Shown: piece by piece, positions 8,322-18,066 of the stretch | Position numbering within the stretch: the stretch's first letter is position 1 | How the letters are laid out: each line of letters opens with the position of its first letter | Assembly: GCF_029623955.1 (NCBI RefSeq) | Contig: NZ_JARSBP010000010.1 | Location: forward strand, 152,666-216,665 | Source of the DNA: Mycobacterium sp. 236(2023) | GTDB lineage: Bacteria; Actinomycetota; Actinomycetes; Mycobacteriales; Mycobacteriaceae | Reading direction: 5' to 3' | Length of the DNA: 64,000 nucleotides | Notes under the pieces: model-generated | The model's database searches: none | What the model was told of the DNA's origin: nothing | What the model saw: the letters and a program-made list of their open reading frames with translations, nothing else | Program-made: the position numbers and the translations under genes

Positions 8322-10465
8322 TGACCTCGGGCGAACGATCGGTCCCGACCGTCTGGCCGGGCACCCCCTACCCACTCGGCGCGACCTATGACGGTGCGGG
8401 CACCAACTTTTCGTTGTTCTCCGAAGTGGGCGACCGTGTCGAACTGTGCCTGATCGGGAAAGACGGCCGCGAGCAGCGCATCGACCTCGACGAGGTCGAC
8501 GGCTACGTGTGGCACTGCTATCTGCCGACCATCACGCCGGGCCAGCGATACGGCTTCCGGGTGTACGGCCCGTGGGATCCCGCCGCCGGGCACCGCTGCG
8601 ACCCCAGCAAGCTGCTGCTCGACCCCTACGGCAAGTCCTTCCACGGGGATTTCGACTTCACCCAGGCGCTGTATTCGTACGACTTGAACGCCGACGACCC
8701 GGCCAGCGGCGGAGTGCCGCCGCAGATCGATTCGCTCGGCCATACGATGACCAGCGTCGTCATCAACCCGTTCTTCCAGTGGGGGTCGGATCGCACACCG
8801 CGCACGCCGTACCACGAGACGGTGATCTACGAAGCGCACGTCAAGGGGATGACGCAAACCCATCCCGGCATACCCGAGGAACTACGCGGCACCTATGCGG
8901 GCCTGGGCCACCCCGCGGTGATCGACCATCTGAAGTCGCTCAACGTCACCGCCATCGAATTGATGCCGGTGCACCAGTTCATGCACGACCACCGGCTGAT
9001 CGATCTCGGTCTGCGAAACTACTGGGGCTACAACACTTTCGGCTTCTTCGCGCCGCACTACCAGTACGCGGCCACCCGCAACGCCGGCGGCGCCGTCGCC
9101 GAGTTCAAGACGATGGTGCGCGCATTCCACGAGGCCGGCATCGAGGTGATCCTCGATGTCGTCTACAACCACACCGCCGAAGGCAACCACCTCGGTCCGA
9201 CGATCAACTTCCGGGGTATCGACAACGCGGCCTACTACCGGCTGCTGGACGGCGACCTGCGCTACTACAAGGATTTCACCGGCACCGGAAACAGCTTGTC
9301 CGCCCGTCATCCGCACACGCTGCAGCTGATCATGGACTCGCTGCGGTACTGGGTGCTCGACATGCACGTCGACGGTTTCCGCTTCGATCTGGCCTCGACG
9401 CTGGCGCGGGAGTTCTACGACGTGGACCGGCTATCGGCGTTCTTCGACATCATCCAGCAGGACCCGGTCATCAGTCAGGTCAAGTTGATCGCCGAGCCGT
9501 GGGACATCGGCGAGGGCGGCTATCAGGTCGGGAATTTCCCAGGTTTGTGGACGGAATGGAACGGGAAGTATCGCGACACTGTGCGTGATTACTGGCGGGG
9601 CGAACCCGCAACCCTGGGTGAGTTCGCGTCCCGCCTGACCGGGTCGTCGGACCTCTACGAGGCGACCGGCCGACGGCCGAGTGCCAGCATCAACTTCGTC
9701 ACGTGCCATGACGGATTCACCCTCAACGACCTGGTTTCCTACAACGAGAAGCACAACGCCGCCAACGGCGAGGACAACCGGGACGGCGAGAGCCACAACC
9801 GGTCCTGGAACTGCGGCGTCGAGGGGCCGACCGACGATGCGGACATCGTTGCGCTGCGCGGCAAGCAGATGCGCAACATCCTGGCCACGCTGATGCTGTC
9901 CCAGGGCACGCCGATGATCGCGCACGGCGACGAGATGGGCCGCACACAGCGCGGCAACAACAACGTCTACTGTCAGGACTCCGAGCTGTCCTGGATGGAC
10001 TGGTCGCTGTGCCAGACCAACGCGGACCTGCTCGAATTCACCCGCACCATGGTGAAATTCCGGAAGGACCACCCGGCGTTCCGGCGCCGCCGCTTCTTCG
10101 ACGGCAATGTGGTGCGCACCGAAGACCAGATCCGCGACATCGAGTGGCTGACCCAGTCCGGCATTGAGATGACGCCTGAGGACTGGGGTTCAGGATTCAA
10201 GTGCGTCTCCGTGTATCTCAACGGTGAGGCGATCCCCGCCCCCAACGTCCGCGGCGAACGCGTCGTCGACGACTGCTTCCTGCTGTGCTTCAACGCCCAC
10301 GACGAAGAGGTCGTCTTCACCGTGCCCGACGCCGATTACGCCAAGGACTGGGTTGGTGCCGTCGACACCGCCCACCCCAGGGGCGAGAGCACACTGGAAG
10401 TAGCTGCCGGAGAGACTATTTCGCTGCAGCCCCGGTCCGTTCTGGTCCTCCGCAAGATCGCCTGA
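8321..10465 (+). CDS. treX: Glycogen debranching enzyme TreX/GlgX
   Basis: Glycoside hydrolase family 13 isoamylase-type enzyme that hydrolyses alpha-1,6 branches of glycogen, feeding linear glucans to TreY. 714 residues: N-terminal carbohydrate-binding beta domain (PLGATYDGAGTNFSLFSEVG), then the barrel with the four conserved regions DVVYNHT, DGFRFDLAS (nucleophile Asp), LIAEPWD (acid Glu) and FVTCHDG. The ATG at 8321 shares its A with the upstream stop. The much longer open frame to 7823 is shadow of the acyltransferase gene. Two bases separate its stop from treY. Confidence 0.96.
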   Translation: MTSGERSVPTVWPGTPYPLGATYDGAGTNFSLFSEVGDRVELCLIGKDGREQRIDLDEVDGYVWHCYLPTITPGQRYGFRVYGPWDPAAGHRCDPSKLLLDPYGKSFHGDFDFTQALYSYDLNADDPASGGVPPQIDSLGHTMTSVVINPFFQWGSDRTPRTPYHETVIYEAHVKGMTQTHPGIPEELRGTYAGLGHPAVIDHLKSLNVTAIELMPVHQFMHDHRLIDLGLRNYWGYNTFGFFAPHYQYAATRNAGGAVAEFKTMVRAFHEAGIEVILDVVYNHTAEGNHLGPTINFRGIDNAAYYRLLDGDLRYYKDFTGTGNSLSARHPHTLQLIMDSLRYWVLDMHVDGFRFDLASTLAREFYDVDRLSAFFDIIQQDPVISQVKLIAEPWDIGEGGYQVGNFPGLWTEWNGKYRDTVRDYWRGEPATLGEFASRLTGSSDLYEATGRRPSASINFVTCHDGFTLNDLVSYNEKHNAANGEDNRDGESHNRSWNCGVEGPTDDADIVALRGKQMRNILATLMLSQGTPMIAHGDEMGRTQRGNNNVYCQDSELSWMDWSLCQTNADLLEFTRTMVKFRKDHPAFRRRRFFDGNVVRTEDQIRDIEWLTQSGIEMTPEDWGSGFKCVSVYLNGEAIPAPNVRGERVVDDCFLLCFNAHDEEVVFTVPDADYAKDWVGAVDTAHPRGESTLEVAAGETISLQPRSVLVLRKIA

Positions 10466-10467
10466 CG

Positions 10468-12762
10468 ATGACGATCACCTCGACATACCGGCTGCAGATG
10501 CGCGGACCGGCCAGCGGCCAGGCGTTCACGTTCGCCGATGCCGAGAACCTGGTCGACTATCTCGCGGACCTGGGAGTCTCCCACCTGTACCTGTCCCCCA
10601 TCCTCACCGCGGCCGAAGGTTCCAGCCACGGCTACGACGTCACCGACCCGACGTCGATCTCGGCGGAACTCGGTGGGCCCGAGGGCTTCCGCCGACTCGC
10701 GGACAAGGCGCGGTCTGCCGGACTCGGCATCGTGGTCGACATCGTGCCGAACCACGTCGGCGTCGACGACCCGACGCAGAACGCGTGGTGGTGGGATCTT
10801 CTCACCCACGGCCGCCAGTCGGCGTACGCGTCGTACTTCGACGTCGACTGGACGTTGGATCCCGGCGGCCGAATCGTGTTGCCGGTCCTGGGGTCTGACG
10901 ACGACGTCGCCGATCTGACGGTCGACGGAGACCTGCTTCGCCTCGGCGATCGGCAGTGGCCGATCGCGCCCGGCACCGCAGACGGCAGCGGACCGCAGGT
11001 GCACGACCGCCAGCACTACAAGCTGATCGGCTGGCGGAACAACGTCTGCGGTTACCGGAGGTTCTTCTCCATCACGTCCCTGGCCGGGCTCCGCCAAGAG
11101 GACCGCGCCGTGTTCGACACCACGCACGCCGAGGTCAAGCGATGGTTCTCCGAGGGGCTTGTCGACGGCATCCGCATCGACCACCCCGACGGACTGACCG
11201 ACCCCACAGGCTATCTGGGGTGGCTTCGCGAACTCACCGGCCCGGACGCGTGGATCGTCATCGAGAAGATCCTCGCCCCGAACGAGGCCCTCGAGACCAC
11301 GCTCCCCGTCGCAGGCACCACGGGATACGACGCGCTCCGCGAGAACGGCGGGTTGTTCATCGACCCGACCGGAGCCGAATCCCTCACCGCCCTCGTCGAA
11401 TCCGCCGGCGTCGACTACACGTCGACCGGCGCGGAGGCGCGCCGCCTGAAAGTCGACGCGGTCACCACAACGCTGTCCAGTGAACTGGCCCGGCTGCGCC
11501 GCGCGATCGTCGCGACCACCGGCAGAGATCACGACCTGCTGGGGCCGGCAATCGCGGCCCTGCTCAGCCACGTCGGCGTCTACCGGTCCGATTACCGCGC
11601 GCTGTCGGCGGTGCTCCCCGTCGCCATCGCCGAAACCTCTTCCGAACACCCCGAACTGGCCGACCCGCTGGCCCTGGTGACGGCTGCATCGACGGTCAGC
11701 TCCGAGGTGGCGGCGCGGTTACAGCAGTTGTGCGGAGCTGCCACTGCCAAGTCCATGGAGGACTGCCTGTTCTACCGCGACGCCCGACTGGTGTCGCTCA
11801 ACGAAGTCGGCGGCGAACCGGTCGACTTCGGGGTCGGCGTCGCCGAGTTCCACGAGCGCGCCACTTCGCGAGCGGCCCTGTGGCCGACCGCCATGACGAC
11901 GCTGACCACCCACGACACCAAACGCGGCGAGGACGTGCGTGCCCGCATCGGGGTGCTGTCTCAGGTGCCGTCGCTGTGGAGCGAGATGGTGCAGGGCTGG
12001 GAGAACACCACGCCGCCGCCAGACCGCTCCACCGGACTATTCCTGTTGCAGAACATCTTCGGCGTGTGGCCCGCCGACGGTGTGGTGACCGAGGCGCTCA
12101 GGCATCGGCTGCACGGCTACGCAGAAAAGGCCATTCGCGAGTCGGCGCTGCACACGACGTGGAACGATCCGGACGAGGAATTCGAGTCTGCCGTGCACGC
12201 CTGGCTCGACGCGGTGATCGACGGTCCGGTCGCGGTCGAGCTGACCGCATTGGTCGCGCGACTCGATCCGCACGGGCGCAGCGACTCCCTCGGCCAGAAG
12301 TTGATCGCCCTGACCGCACCGGGAATCCCCGACGTCTACCAGGGCACCGAGTTGTGGGAGGACAGCCTCGTCGACCCGGACAACCGGCGACCCGTCGACT
12401 ACACCGAGCGCCGGAATGCGCTGGCCGCCATGGATCATGCCAAGTTGCGGGTCGTGCACACCGCGCTGCAGCTTCGCCGCGAACGCCCGGACACCTTTCT
12501 GAGCGGAGGCTATCGCCCCGTCCTCGCCGACGGTGTGGCCGCCGATCATCTCGTGTCCTTCCTCCGCGGAGACGACGTGCTGGTGGCTGCGAGCCGGTGG
12601 ACAGTGCGTCTGGCCGACAGCGGTTGGGGGCAAACATCTCTCACACTCCCGGAGGGTTCGTGGACAGACCATCTGACCGGCGTCACCCACACCGGGCAGG
12701 TGGCCGCACCGGACCTGTTCGCGGCGCTGCCCGTCGCACTGCTGGTGCGCAGCGATGACTGA
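10468..12762 (+). CDS. treY: Maltooligosyl trehalose synthase TreY
   Basis: Intramolecular transglucosylase that turns the reducing-end alpha-1,4 bond of a maltooligosaccharide into an alpha,alpha-1,1 bond. 764 residues, the usual length. Visible family-13 motifs: ITSTYRLQM start, VDIVPNHVGVDDP (region I), VDGIRIDHPDGLTDP (region II), WIVIEKILAPNE (region III, Glu) and TTLTTHDTKRGEDVRARI (region IV), which are typical of TreY. It starts two bases after treX and overlaps treZ by 8 nt, so the three are co-translated. Product passes directly to TreZ. Confidence 0.96.
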   Translation: MTITSTYRLQMRGPASGQAFTFADAENLVDYLADLGVSHLYLSPILTAAEGSSHGYDVTDPTSISAELGGPEGFRRLADKARSAGLGIVVDIVPNHVGVDDPTQNAWWWDLLTHGRQSAYASYFDVDWTLDPGGRIVLPVLGSDDDVADLTVDGDLLRLGDRQWPIAPGTADGSGPQVHDRQHYKLIGWRNNVCGYRRFFSITSLAGLRQEDRAVFDTTHAEVKRWFSEGLVDGIRIDHPDGLTDPTGYLGWLRELTGPDAWIVIEKILAPNEALETTLPVAGTTGYDALRENGGLFIDPTGAESLTALVESAGVDYTSTGAEARRLKVDAVTTTLSSELARLRRAIVATTGRDHDLLGPAIAALLSHVGVYRSDYRALSAVLPVAIAETSSEHPELADPLALVTAASTVSSEVAARLQQLCGAATAKSMEDCLFYRDARLVSLNEVGGEPVDFGVGVAEFHERATSRAALWPTAMTTLTTHDTKRGEDVRARIGVLSQVPSLWSEMVQGWENTTPPPDRSTGLFLLQNIFGVWPADGVVTEALRHRLHGYAEKAIRESALHTTWNDPDEEFESAVHAWLDAVIDGPVAVELTALVARLDPHGRSDSLGQKLIALTAPGIPDVYQGTELWEDSLVDPDNRRPVDYTERRNALAAMDHAKLRVVHTALQLRRERPDTFLSGGYRPVLADGVAADHLVSFLRGDDVLVAASRWTVRLADSGWGQTSLTLPEGSWTDHLTGVTHTGQVAAPDLFAALPVALLVRSDD

Positions 12763-14473
12763 ATTCTCCGTCTGGGCACCGCTACCCGATGAGGTCCGCC
12801 TCGACATCGAGGGCACCCTGCACCCGATGACGCGGGGAAAGGACGGATGGTGGCGCGCCGATGTCGACGCCGCGGCAGATGCCCGTTACGGCTTCGTCCT
12901 CGGCGAGGACCCCAAACCGGTGCCCGACCCGCGCTCGCCGCGGCAGCCCGACGGCGTGCACGAGCGCTCCCAGCTGTGGAGCCCGGCGGCGGACGTCTGG
13001 ACCGACAGCGGATGGCAGGGCCGCTCCGTCGAGGGCGGGGTGATCTACGAACTCCACATCGGCACCTTCACACCCGATGGGACGTTCGACTCGGCGATCG
13101 ACAAGTTGGGCCACCTCGTCGATCTCGGTGTCGATTTCGTCGAGATCATGCCCGTCAATGCGTTCAGCGGGACCCACGGCTGGGGCTATGACGGCGTGCT
13201 CTGGTACGCGGTACACGAACCGTACGGCGGACCCGACGCACTGATCCGGTTCGTCGACGCCTGCCACGCTCGCGGCCTCGGGGTGCTGATAGACGCGGTG
13301 TTCAACCACCTCGGCCCGTCCGGGAACTACCTGCCGAAGTTCGGGCCCTACATGTCCAGTGGCTCCAACCCGTGGGGCGAGGGGATCAACATCGCCGATG
13401 CGGGCTCCGATCAGGTGCGGCGCTACATCCTGGACTGCGCGTTGCGCTGGATGCGCGACTTCCACGCCGACGGACTGCGACTCGACGCCGTGCACGCGCT
13501 CGTTGACACGACAGCCATCCACATCCTCGAAGAGCTGTCCGCCGAAACAGCGGCACTGTCAAGCGAAGTCGGCCGACCACTATCACTGGTCGCCGAGAGC
13601 GACATGAATGATCCACGGACGATCATGCCGCGCGATCAGGGTGGTCTCGGGATGACCGCGCAGTGGGACGACGACATCCACCACGCCATCCACACGGCGG
13701 TGTCCGGCGAACGCCAGGGCTACTACGCCGATTTCGGCACCCTGGCGACACTGGCGACGACCCTGCGCCACGGGTTCTTCCACGCGGGAACGTACTCGTC
13801 GTTCCGGGAACGCCGGCACGGCCGCCCGTTGGACACGACGGCGATCCCCGCGACCCGGCTGGTCGCCTACACCCTGACCCACGATCAGGTCGGCAACCGC
13901 GCAATCGGCGACCGGCCGTCGCAGAACCTGACGGCCGGCCAGCAAGCGATCAAGGCCGCGCTGGCCCTCGGATCGCCCTACACGGCAATGCTTTTCATGG
14001 GTGAGGAATGGGGGTCGTCGTCGCCATTCCAGTTCTTCAGCTCTCACCCCGAGCCCGAACTCGCCAAGGCGACGGCCGAGGGCCGCAAGCGCGAATTCGC
14101 CGAACACGGCTGGGATGCCGACGATATCCCCGATCCGCAGGACCCCGCGACGTTCACGCGGTCGAAGTTGAACTGGGCCGAGACGGATGACGGTGACCAC
14201 GCGCACCTGCTGGGTTTCTACCGCAGCCTGATCGCGTTGCGCGACGAACCCGATATGGCCGACCCGTCGCTCGACGACCTGCGAATCGAATTCGACGAAG
14301 ACGCACGGTGGTTCGTGATGCACCGTGCGACGCTGACGTTCGCGTGCAACCTCGGCACCGAGGCCGTCGACATTCCCGTCACGGGTGACGTGATCCTGGC
14401 GTGGACCCCGCCGATCGTGGGCAGCCAGACCACCCGCGTCGACGGGCATTCAGTCGCGGTGCTGCGACGCTAG
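12755..14473 (+). CDS. treZ: Maltooligosyl trehalose trehalohydrolase TreZ
   Basis: Releases free trehalose from the maltooligosyl-trehalose made by TreY. 572 residues: an N-terminal beta domain beginning FSVWAPLPDEVRLD, then a GH13 barrel with DAVFNHLGPSGNY, DGLRLDAVHAL (nucleophile), LVAESDMNDPR (acid) and TLTHDQVGNR. The ATG at 12755 overlaps the end of treY by 8 nt. The 3' end overlaps the convergent kinase gene by 24 bp, so there is no room for a separate terminator. Together treX-treY-treZ form the glycogen-to-trehalose route. Confidence 0.96.
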   Translation: MTEFSVWAPLPDEVRLDIEGTLHPMTRGKDGWWRADVDAAADARYGFVLGEDPKPVPDPRSPRQPDGVHERSQLWSPAADVWTDSGWQGRSVEGGVIYELHIGTFTPDGTFDSAIDKLGHLVDLGVDFVEIMPVNAFSGTHGWGYDGVLWYAVHEPYGGPDALIRFVDACHARGLGVLIDAVFNHLGPSGNYLPKFGPYMSSGSNPWGEGINIADAGSDQVRRYILDCALRWMRDFHADGLRLDAVHALVDTTAIHILEELSAETAALSSEVGRPLSLVAESDMNDPRTIMPRDQGGLGMTAQWDDDIHHAIHTAVSGERQGYYADFGTLATLATTLRHGFFHAGTYSSFRERRHGRPLDTTAIPATRLVAYTLTHDQVGNRAIGDRPSQNLTAGQQAIKAALALGSPYTAMLFMGEEWGSSSPFQFFSSHPEPELAKATAEGRKREFAEHGWDADDIPDPQDPATFTRSKLNWAETDDGDHAHLLGFYRSLIALRDEPDMADPSLDDLRIEFDEDARWFVMHRATLTFACNLGTEAVDIPVTGDVILAWTPPIVGSQTTRVDGHSVAVLRR

Positions 14474-15928
14474 CGGCAGGCAGACGATGAAGGTCGTCTC
14501 GCCGGGTCTGGATCTCACCTCGATCGTGCCGTGGTGCTTGTCCACGACGATGTGGCGCACCAGATCCAGTCCGAGACCCGCACCCTGCCCCAACGGTTTG
14601 GTGGTGAAGAAGGGTTCGAAGACGCGGTCGATGAGATGCGGTGCTATCCCAGGCCCGTCGTCGCTGATCTCCACGCGGATCATCGCATCGCCCTCGCGAA
14701 GGGTCCGCATCGTCAACGTGCCGGCCCCACCCATCGCGTCCAGCGCATTCATGAAGATGTGCGTCCACACCTGATTCAATTCGCCTGGGCAGCAGTGCAA
14801 TTCCGGAAGCGATCGGTCCAGATACTTGACCACGGTGACGGGTTTGCCCTTGCCGGGCATCGCCACCTTGTCGCCGAACATCACCGCCGTGCTGCGCAGC
14901 ATTTCGTGGACGTCGACGCTGCGATACTCGCCTCGATCCATCTGCGAGTACTGCTTCACTCCGTCGATCAACGCCGAGATGCGTTCGCAGGACTCGGTGA
15001 TCCGTTGCAGCCGCAGTTCGAACTGCACGGCGTGGTGCAACCAGTCGATGATCGCGGCGCAGGAGTCGAGTCCGGCCTCATCGGCGATGACGCCGGCTTG
15101 TTCCAGCCAGTCGGTATCCAGCCCGCCTTCGACGAACGTGGCCACCCGGTCCTGGCCACCGGCGATGTGGTGGTCGACCAGCCAACGGGCGATGAGATCG
15201 CCGCGCTGCTGACGTTCCGTATCCGTAGTCGGAGGCGTGAAGGACTGCCCGGCAACATGTTTGGTGTCTTGGTAGGTTTTGGCCACATGCTCGGTGACCG
15301 CGTCCTCCAAGCTCATCAGCGCGCCGAGGCCGTGCGCCGGGATGCCGCTGCCGACGAGTTGGCCCAGTTTGTGGCGACCCTCGACGAAGTTCTGCTGTAT
15401 CTCGGCGACCGTCTGCTGAGTCATCGCGGCCGGAGCGGCGAGCTGGCTCGACAAGCCCGCGGTGAGGCAGCCCAGCGCCAGAAGCGTATCGCGCTGCCCG
15501 ACCGTCTTGACCTCCCGGCTGCGGTCGGCCAGCTGCTGTTCCAGCAGGCCGACCAGCATCGGGAACTCCGCACGCATGAACGACGCGAAAGCCGGCGCAT
15601 CCATGACGAAAACGCGGGACGTCACCGTCAGCCGAACCGAGACGTCCCACAGCCGCTCCGACTCGTCGACGACGGCCAGCCAGGCCCCGAAGTGCGCACC
15701 CCGTCGCGCGGTGCGCTCGACTTCGACATCGGCGCCTGCGCTTCGCTTCGAGATCGCCAATTCGCCGTCGACGAGGGCATAGAACGACGTCGCCGGTTCG
15801 CCCTCTGCGCACAACATCCCGGCAGGCAGCGTCGCGACCCGCCCCTGCGCGCACAGCACGCGCAGCTGGCGCTCATCCAGACGTTCGAACAGCGCGATGC
15901 CGCGCAGGTCCTGCGCGCTACACGGCAC
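14450..15928 (-). CDS. Cyclic-nucleotide-binding-domain sensor kinase with degenerate H-box
   Basis: 492 residues. The first 130 resemble a cNMP-binding domain (LFERLDERQLRVLC, GMLCAEGEPATSFYALVDG). The C-terminus is a histidine-kinase ATPase domain with N box NQVWTHIFMNALDAMGG, G1 DDGPGIAPHLIDRVFEPFFT and G2 GQGAGLGLDLV. Where related kinases have GLTHELNNPAA, this protein reads GLSSQLAAPAA: the phosphorylated His is Ser and the neighbouring Glu and Asn are changed. It may therefore be a pseudokinase, or may act on another site. No response regulator is adjacent. The GTG start lies inside the end of the NmrA-like gene (11-nt overlap), so the two are coupled. Confidence 0.82.
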   Translation of the reverse strand: MPCSAQDLRGIALFERLDERQLRVLCAQGRVATLPAGMLCAEGEPATSFYALVDGELAISKRSAGADVEVERTARRGAHFGAWLAVVDESERLWDVSVRLTVTSRVFVMDAPAFASFMRAEFPMLVGLLEQQLADRSREVKTVGQRDTLLALGCLTAGLSSQLAAPAAMTQQTVAEIQQNFVEGRHKLGQLVGSGIPAHGLGALMSLEDAVTEHVAKTYQDTKHVAGQSFTPPTTDTERQQRGDLIARWLVDHHIAGGQDRVATFVEGGLDTDWLEQAGVIADEAGLDSCAAIIDWLHHAVQFELRLQRITESCERISALIDGVKQYSQMDRGEYRSVDVHEMLRSTAVMFGDKVAMPGKGKPVTVVKYLDRSLPELHCCPGELNQVWTHIFMNALDAMGGAGTLTMRTLREGDAMIRVEISDDGPGIAPHLIDRVFEPFFTTKPLGQGAGLGLDLVRHIVVDKHHGTIEVRSRPGETTFIVCLPLASQHRD

Positions 15929-16670
15929 GCTTCGCCTTCAGCCAGTCGCGCAACGTGAGATCACCGAGAACTCCGCCTTCACCGGTCACCAGCGAGTTCT
16001 GATCGACAGACGCACCGAAATACGTTGCAGCACCGTCGATCACAATCGGTGCGTTGTCGACTCCTGACTCGCCCACGATCCGGGCGAGCTGGGCGAAACT
16101 GAGCTTCTCGGGTCCACCGAGGTCGAAGGCGCCGTTGGTCGGCGTGCCCTGAGCTGTCTCTGCGACGACAGCCGCCACCTCGGCCGCCGCGATCGGCTGG
16201 ATCCGGGCGTCGGGTACGTGAACCGTGCCGTCGACCATCAGCGAACCCAGAATCGCCTCGGCGAACTCATGGAACTGGGTGGCCCGGACGATCGTGTAGG
16301 GCAGGCCGGATTCGGCGATGACGTTCTCCTGCGCCACCTTGGCCCGCATGTAGCCGCTGTCCGGCAACGTGTCGGCACCGACGATCGACAACACGACGAC
16401 GTGCTTCACGCCCGCCTCCGCAGCCGCGGCCGCCACGTTCGTCGACTCGGCGGTGAAGAACGACAGGACGGGTTCGTCGTCGAAGGAAGGCGAGTTCGTC
16501 ACGTCGACGGCCACATCGGCCCCGGCCAGGGCCTCGGCAAGCCCGGCACCGGTGAGCACGTCGACACCGCTGCTACGGGAGGCGCCGACCACCTCGTGGC
16601 CCGCGGAGGTGAGAATGCTGACAACCTGGCTGCCGATTTGGCCGGTGGCTCCGATAACGGTGATCTTCAT
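15918..16670 (-). CDS. NmrA-like/atypical SDR NAD(P)-binding protein
   Basis: 250-residue cytosolic protein with an N-terminal Rossmann motif MKITVIGATGQIGSQVVSIL (GxxGxxG). The rest fits the NmrA/quinone-oxidoreductase-2 type of atypical short-chain dehydrogenase: a HVVVLSIVGADTLPDSGYMR stretch and substrate helix YTIVRATQFHEF. It binds NAD(P) and may be a redox sensor or reductase; the substrate is unknown. The ATG at 16670 starts exactly at the beta strand; upstream codons look non-coding. It overlaps the sensor kinase by 11 nt, which suggests the two work together, with this protein perhaps sensing redox state. Confidence 0.8.
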   Translation of the reverse strand: MKITVIGATGQIGSQVVSILTSAGHEVVGASRSSGVDVLTGAGLAEALAGADVAVDVTNSPSFDDEPVLSFFTAESTNVAAAAAEAGVKHVVVLSIVGADTLPDSGYMRAKVAQENVIAESGLPYTIVRATQFHEFAEAILGSLMVDGTVHVPDARIQPIAAAEVAAVVAETAQGTPTNGAFDLGGPEKLSFAQLARIVGESGVDNAPIVIDGAATYFGASVDQNSLVTGEGGVLGDLTLRDWLKAKRAV

Positions 16671-16734
16671 AGGTCCACTCTCGCCTGTGACCCGTCGCCG
16701 GGGCACCCTTGAAAGTCCGTAGTCTCACACCGCG

Positions 16735-18024
16735 TCAGGTCAGGTAGCGATAGGTCGGGGAACCCGGTTCGAGCAACTCGACGTGGCAGTCGGAGCCGCT
16801 CATGCGCGCGACCAGCCCCTCCAGATCCGCAGCCGAGCCCATCTCGATGCCGACAAGCGCCTCACCCGTTTCGCGGTTGTTGCGCTTGACGTACTCGAAC
16901 AGCGTGATGTCGTCGTTCGGGCCCAGCACCTCGTCGAGGAACTTGCGCAGCGCGCCGGGCTCCTGCGGGAAGTCGACGAGGAAGTAGTGCTTGAGCCCGA
17001 GGTGCACGAGCGACCGCTCCAGGACCTCGCCGTAACGGGAAACGTCGTTGTTTCCCCCCGAGATCAGGCACACCACCGTCGATCCCGGCTCGATGTCGGC
17101 GTCGAACAACGCGGCCACCGACAGCGCCCCCGCGGGCTCGGCGATGATGCCCTCGTTCTGGTAGAGGTCCAGCATCGCGGTGCACACAGCGCCCTCGTCG
17201 ACAGTGGTGATCCCGACCATGTCGCCGGCCGCCGACAACGCGGCGAAGGGCCTGGCGCCGACCCGTGCAACGGCAGCGCCGTCGACGAACTGATCGACGT
17301 CATCGAGGGTCACCGGCTCGCCCTTGGCCAACGCGGCCACCAGAGCCGCCGCCCCGGCGGGCTCGACACCGAGCACGGACGTCGTCGTGGTGCGCTCGGC
17401 GAGGTAGGTGGTGATGCCGCTGATGCAGCCTCCCCCACCCACGGGGACGATGACCAGATCCGGTTCGGCGCCGAGTTCGTCGAGGATCTCCACCGCGATC
17501 GTGCCCTGCCCCGCCATCGTGCGCAGGTCGTCGTAGGGCGGAACCAGCGTGGCACCGGTGCGGGCGACATCGTCGAGCGCGGCACGCGCCGCCATGTCGT
17601 AGGTCTTGCCGCCGACGATCAGCTCGATGAAGTCGCCGCCGTGATAAAGGATGCGGTTGCGCTTCTGCTTGGGTGTCTTGGCCGGAACGTAGACGCGGCC
17701 GTGGATCCCCATCGACCGGCAGGCCAGCGCGAACCCCTGCGCATGGTTGCCTGCCGACGAGCAGACCACACCAGCGGCCTTCTCTTCCGGGCTCAACTGC
17801 ATGAGCAGGTTGTAGGCACCGCGCAACTTGTAGGAGCGGACGGCCTGCAGGTCCTCGCGCTTGAGGTACACCTGGGCGCCGGTGAGCGCCGACAGACGAT
17901 CGCTCAACTGCAGTGGCGTCCGGGCCACCACCTCCGAAATTCGCCGAGCGGCCTCATCGATATCCGCAGCACGCAGGGGCGCGCTTGGATCGATGCGAAG
18001 ACTCTGGCTCAGCTCAGCGGACAC
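16735..18024 (-). CDS. ilvA: Threonine ammonia-lyase (threonine deaminase) IlvA
   Basis: PLP enzyme converting threonine to 2-oxobutanoate, the first step to isoleucine. 429 residues, as in M. tuberculosis. The PLP lysine is in VRSYKLRGAYNLL, the phosphate-binding loop is VPVGGGGCISG and the PLP-ring site SSAGNHAQGFALAC is clear. The C-terminal 90 residues (LKHYFLVDFPQEPGALRKFL) form an ACT-like regulatory domain for isoleucine feedback. The GTG at 18024 (MSAELSQSLRIDPS) was chosen by agreement with the family's usual N-terminus. It is flanked by the NmrA-like gene downstream and the Ddn-like gene upstream, all on the minus strand. Confidence 0.95.
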   Translation of the reverse strand: MSAELSQSLRIDPSAPLRAADIDEAARRISEVVARTPLQLSDRLSALTGAQVYLKREDLQAVRSYKLRGAYNLLMQLSPEEKAAGVVCSSAGNHAQGFALACRSMGIHGRVYVPAKTPKQKRNRILYHGGDFIELIVGGKTYDMAARAALDDVARTGATLVPPYDDLRTMAGQGTIAVEILDELGAEPDLVIVPVGGGGCISGITTYLAERTTTTSVLGVEPAGAAALVAALAKGEPVTLDDVDQFVDGAAVARVGARPFAALSAAGDMVGITTVDEGAVCTAMLDLYQNEGIIAEPAGALSVAALFDADIEPGSTVVCLISGGNNDVSRYGEVLERSLVHLGLKHYFLVDFPQEPGALRKFLDEVLGPNDDITLFEYVKRNNRETGEALVGIEMGSAADLEGLVARMSGSDCHVELLEPGSPTYRYLT

Positions 18025-18066
18025 CGAACAATGGTGCCACCGCACCCCGCCCCGGCAAAAATGCGT

